From Pseudomonadota bacterium (GTDB taxonomy: Bacteria; Pseudomonadota; Alphaproteobacteria; Acetobacterales; Acetobacteraceae): DNA of 6,158 bases. The stretch is taken from positions 1-6,158 of the forward strand of contig JAJYFW010000125.1 of NCBI GenBank assembly GCA_021785335.1, written 5' to 3'. How positions within the stretch are numbered: the stretch's first letter is position 1; each line of letters begins with the position of its first letter. Positions 5,811-6,158 of the stretch are shown here, piece by piece. The position numbers and the translations under genes were made by a program. The notes under the pieces were generated by a model. The model had not been told where the DNA came from. It ran no database searches and saw nothing but the letters and a program-made list of their open reading frames with translations.

Positions 5811-6158
5811 GCGTCGACCAGCGGAAACACCTTGGCGGGATTAAGCAGCCAGCCGGGGTCGAACGCACCCTTGATGCGCCGCTGCAACGCGAGTTCCTCG
5901 GGCTCGAACTGCTCGCCCATGAGGTCACGCTTCTCCACGCCCACGCCGTGCTCGCCGGTGAGGCAGCCGCCGACTTCCACGCAGAGGCGCAAGATGTCCG
6001 CGCCGAACGCCTCCGCCCGTTGCTGGCTTTCAGGGTCGTTGGCGTCGAACATGACGAGGGGGTGCAGGTTGCCGTCCCCGGCGTGGAAGATGTTGGCGAC
6101 CTCGAGCCCGTATTCCGCGCTCATCTGGCGGATGCGGCCCAGCACCTCGGCGAGGCGC
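5807..6158 (-). CDS. glcD: Glycolate oxidase subunit GlcD (C-terminal 116 residues, partial)
   Basis: The 3' end of the catalytic flavin subunit that oxidises glycolate to glyoxylate. The gene runs off the right edge of the window; GlcD is normally about 500 residues, so roughly three quarters is missing. The visible part belongs to the FAD-linked oxidase C-terminal domain. It contains VANIFHAGDGNLHP (fragment residues 20-33), whose histidines and acidic residue belong to the conserved active-site region of the family, GGCLTGEHGVGVEKR (63-77), and the closing WLLNPAKVFP motif near the end. D-lactate and D-2-hydroxyglutarate dehydrogenases share these motifs, but the direct coupling to glcE and glcF makes glycolate oxidase by far the best call. 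The stop overlaps the glcE start by 4 bases. The promoter of the operon lies outside the window. Confidence 0.93.
   Translation of the reverse strand, partial: RLAEVLGRIRQMSAEYGLEVANIFHAGDGNLHPLVMFDANDPESQQRAEAFGADILRLCVEVGGCLTGEHGVGVEKRDLMGEQFEPEELALQRRIKGAFDPGWLLNPAKVFPLVDA

Noticed and set aside
4717..5928. Upstream extension of the glcF frame through glcE and into glcD, suggesting an 836-residue fusion.
   Set aside because: The extension is an Arg/Gly/Ala-rich out-of-frame reading of glcE. GlcE has its own complete domain in the other frame, and GlcF starts normally at 4716.

Overview
The window is very GC-rich (roughly 70% by eye). Its genes use G or C at almost every third codon position, and they are packed with 4-base overlaps or gaps of a few bases. 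The protein types (a GlcDEF glycolate oxidase, a CaiB/BaiF CoA-transferase, an NAD(P)-dependent aldehyde dehydrogenase and a GNAT acetyltransferase) suggest an aerobic, high-GC proteobacterium, most likely an alphaproteobacterium. The taxonomic call is an inference from gene content and composition only.

Layout, left to right. Bases 1-87 probably hold the last 28 codons of a + strand gene with a hydrophobic tail, whose 3' end overlaps the next gene. A - strand pair follows: a GNAT acetyltransferase (65-550) and, upstream of it in transcription order, a family III CoA-transferase (547-1761). The two share a GTGA stop/start overlap. A 129-base divergent control region (1762-1890) carries a strong ribosome binding site, a weak candidate promoter and two adjacent perfect-arm palindromes. 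The + strand aldehyde dehydrogenase (1891-3411) reads away from it. It converges with a - strand glycolate oxidase operon, glcD (partial, 5807 to the window edge) - glcE (4719-5810) - glcF (3418-4716). The convergent gap is only 6 bases. A strong hairpin with a UUCG loop lies just inside the end of glcF and could terminate transcripts from the aldehyde dehydrogenase.

How the genes may work together. GlcDEF oxidises glycolate to glyoxylate and passes electrons to the membrane quinone pool. The aldehyde dehydrogenase and CoA-transferase share a divergent promoter region, so they could act in sequence (aldehyde to acid to acyl-CoA). The CoA-transferase resembles, from memory, the succinyl-CoA:glutarate (SUGCT-like) branch more than formyl-CoA:oxalate transferase, but the substrate of neither enzyme can be fixed from sequence alone. 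The GNAT protein is translationally coupled to the CoA-transferase; its substrate is unknown.

No tRNA, rRNA, CRISPR array, insertion sequence or phage gene was seen, and no stretch longer than 300 bases lacks a gene. The window looks like ordinary core or accessory carbon metabolism. I found no convincing new biological system; the most interesting items are the regulatory structures at 1825-1856 and 3426-3451.
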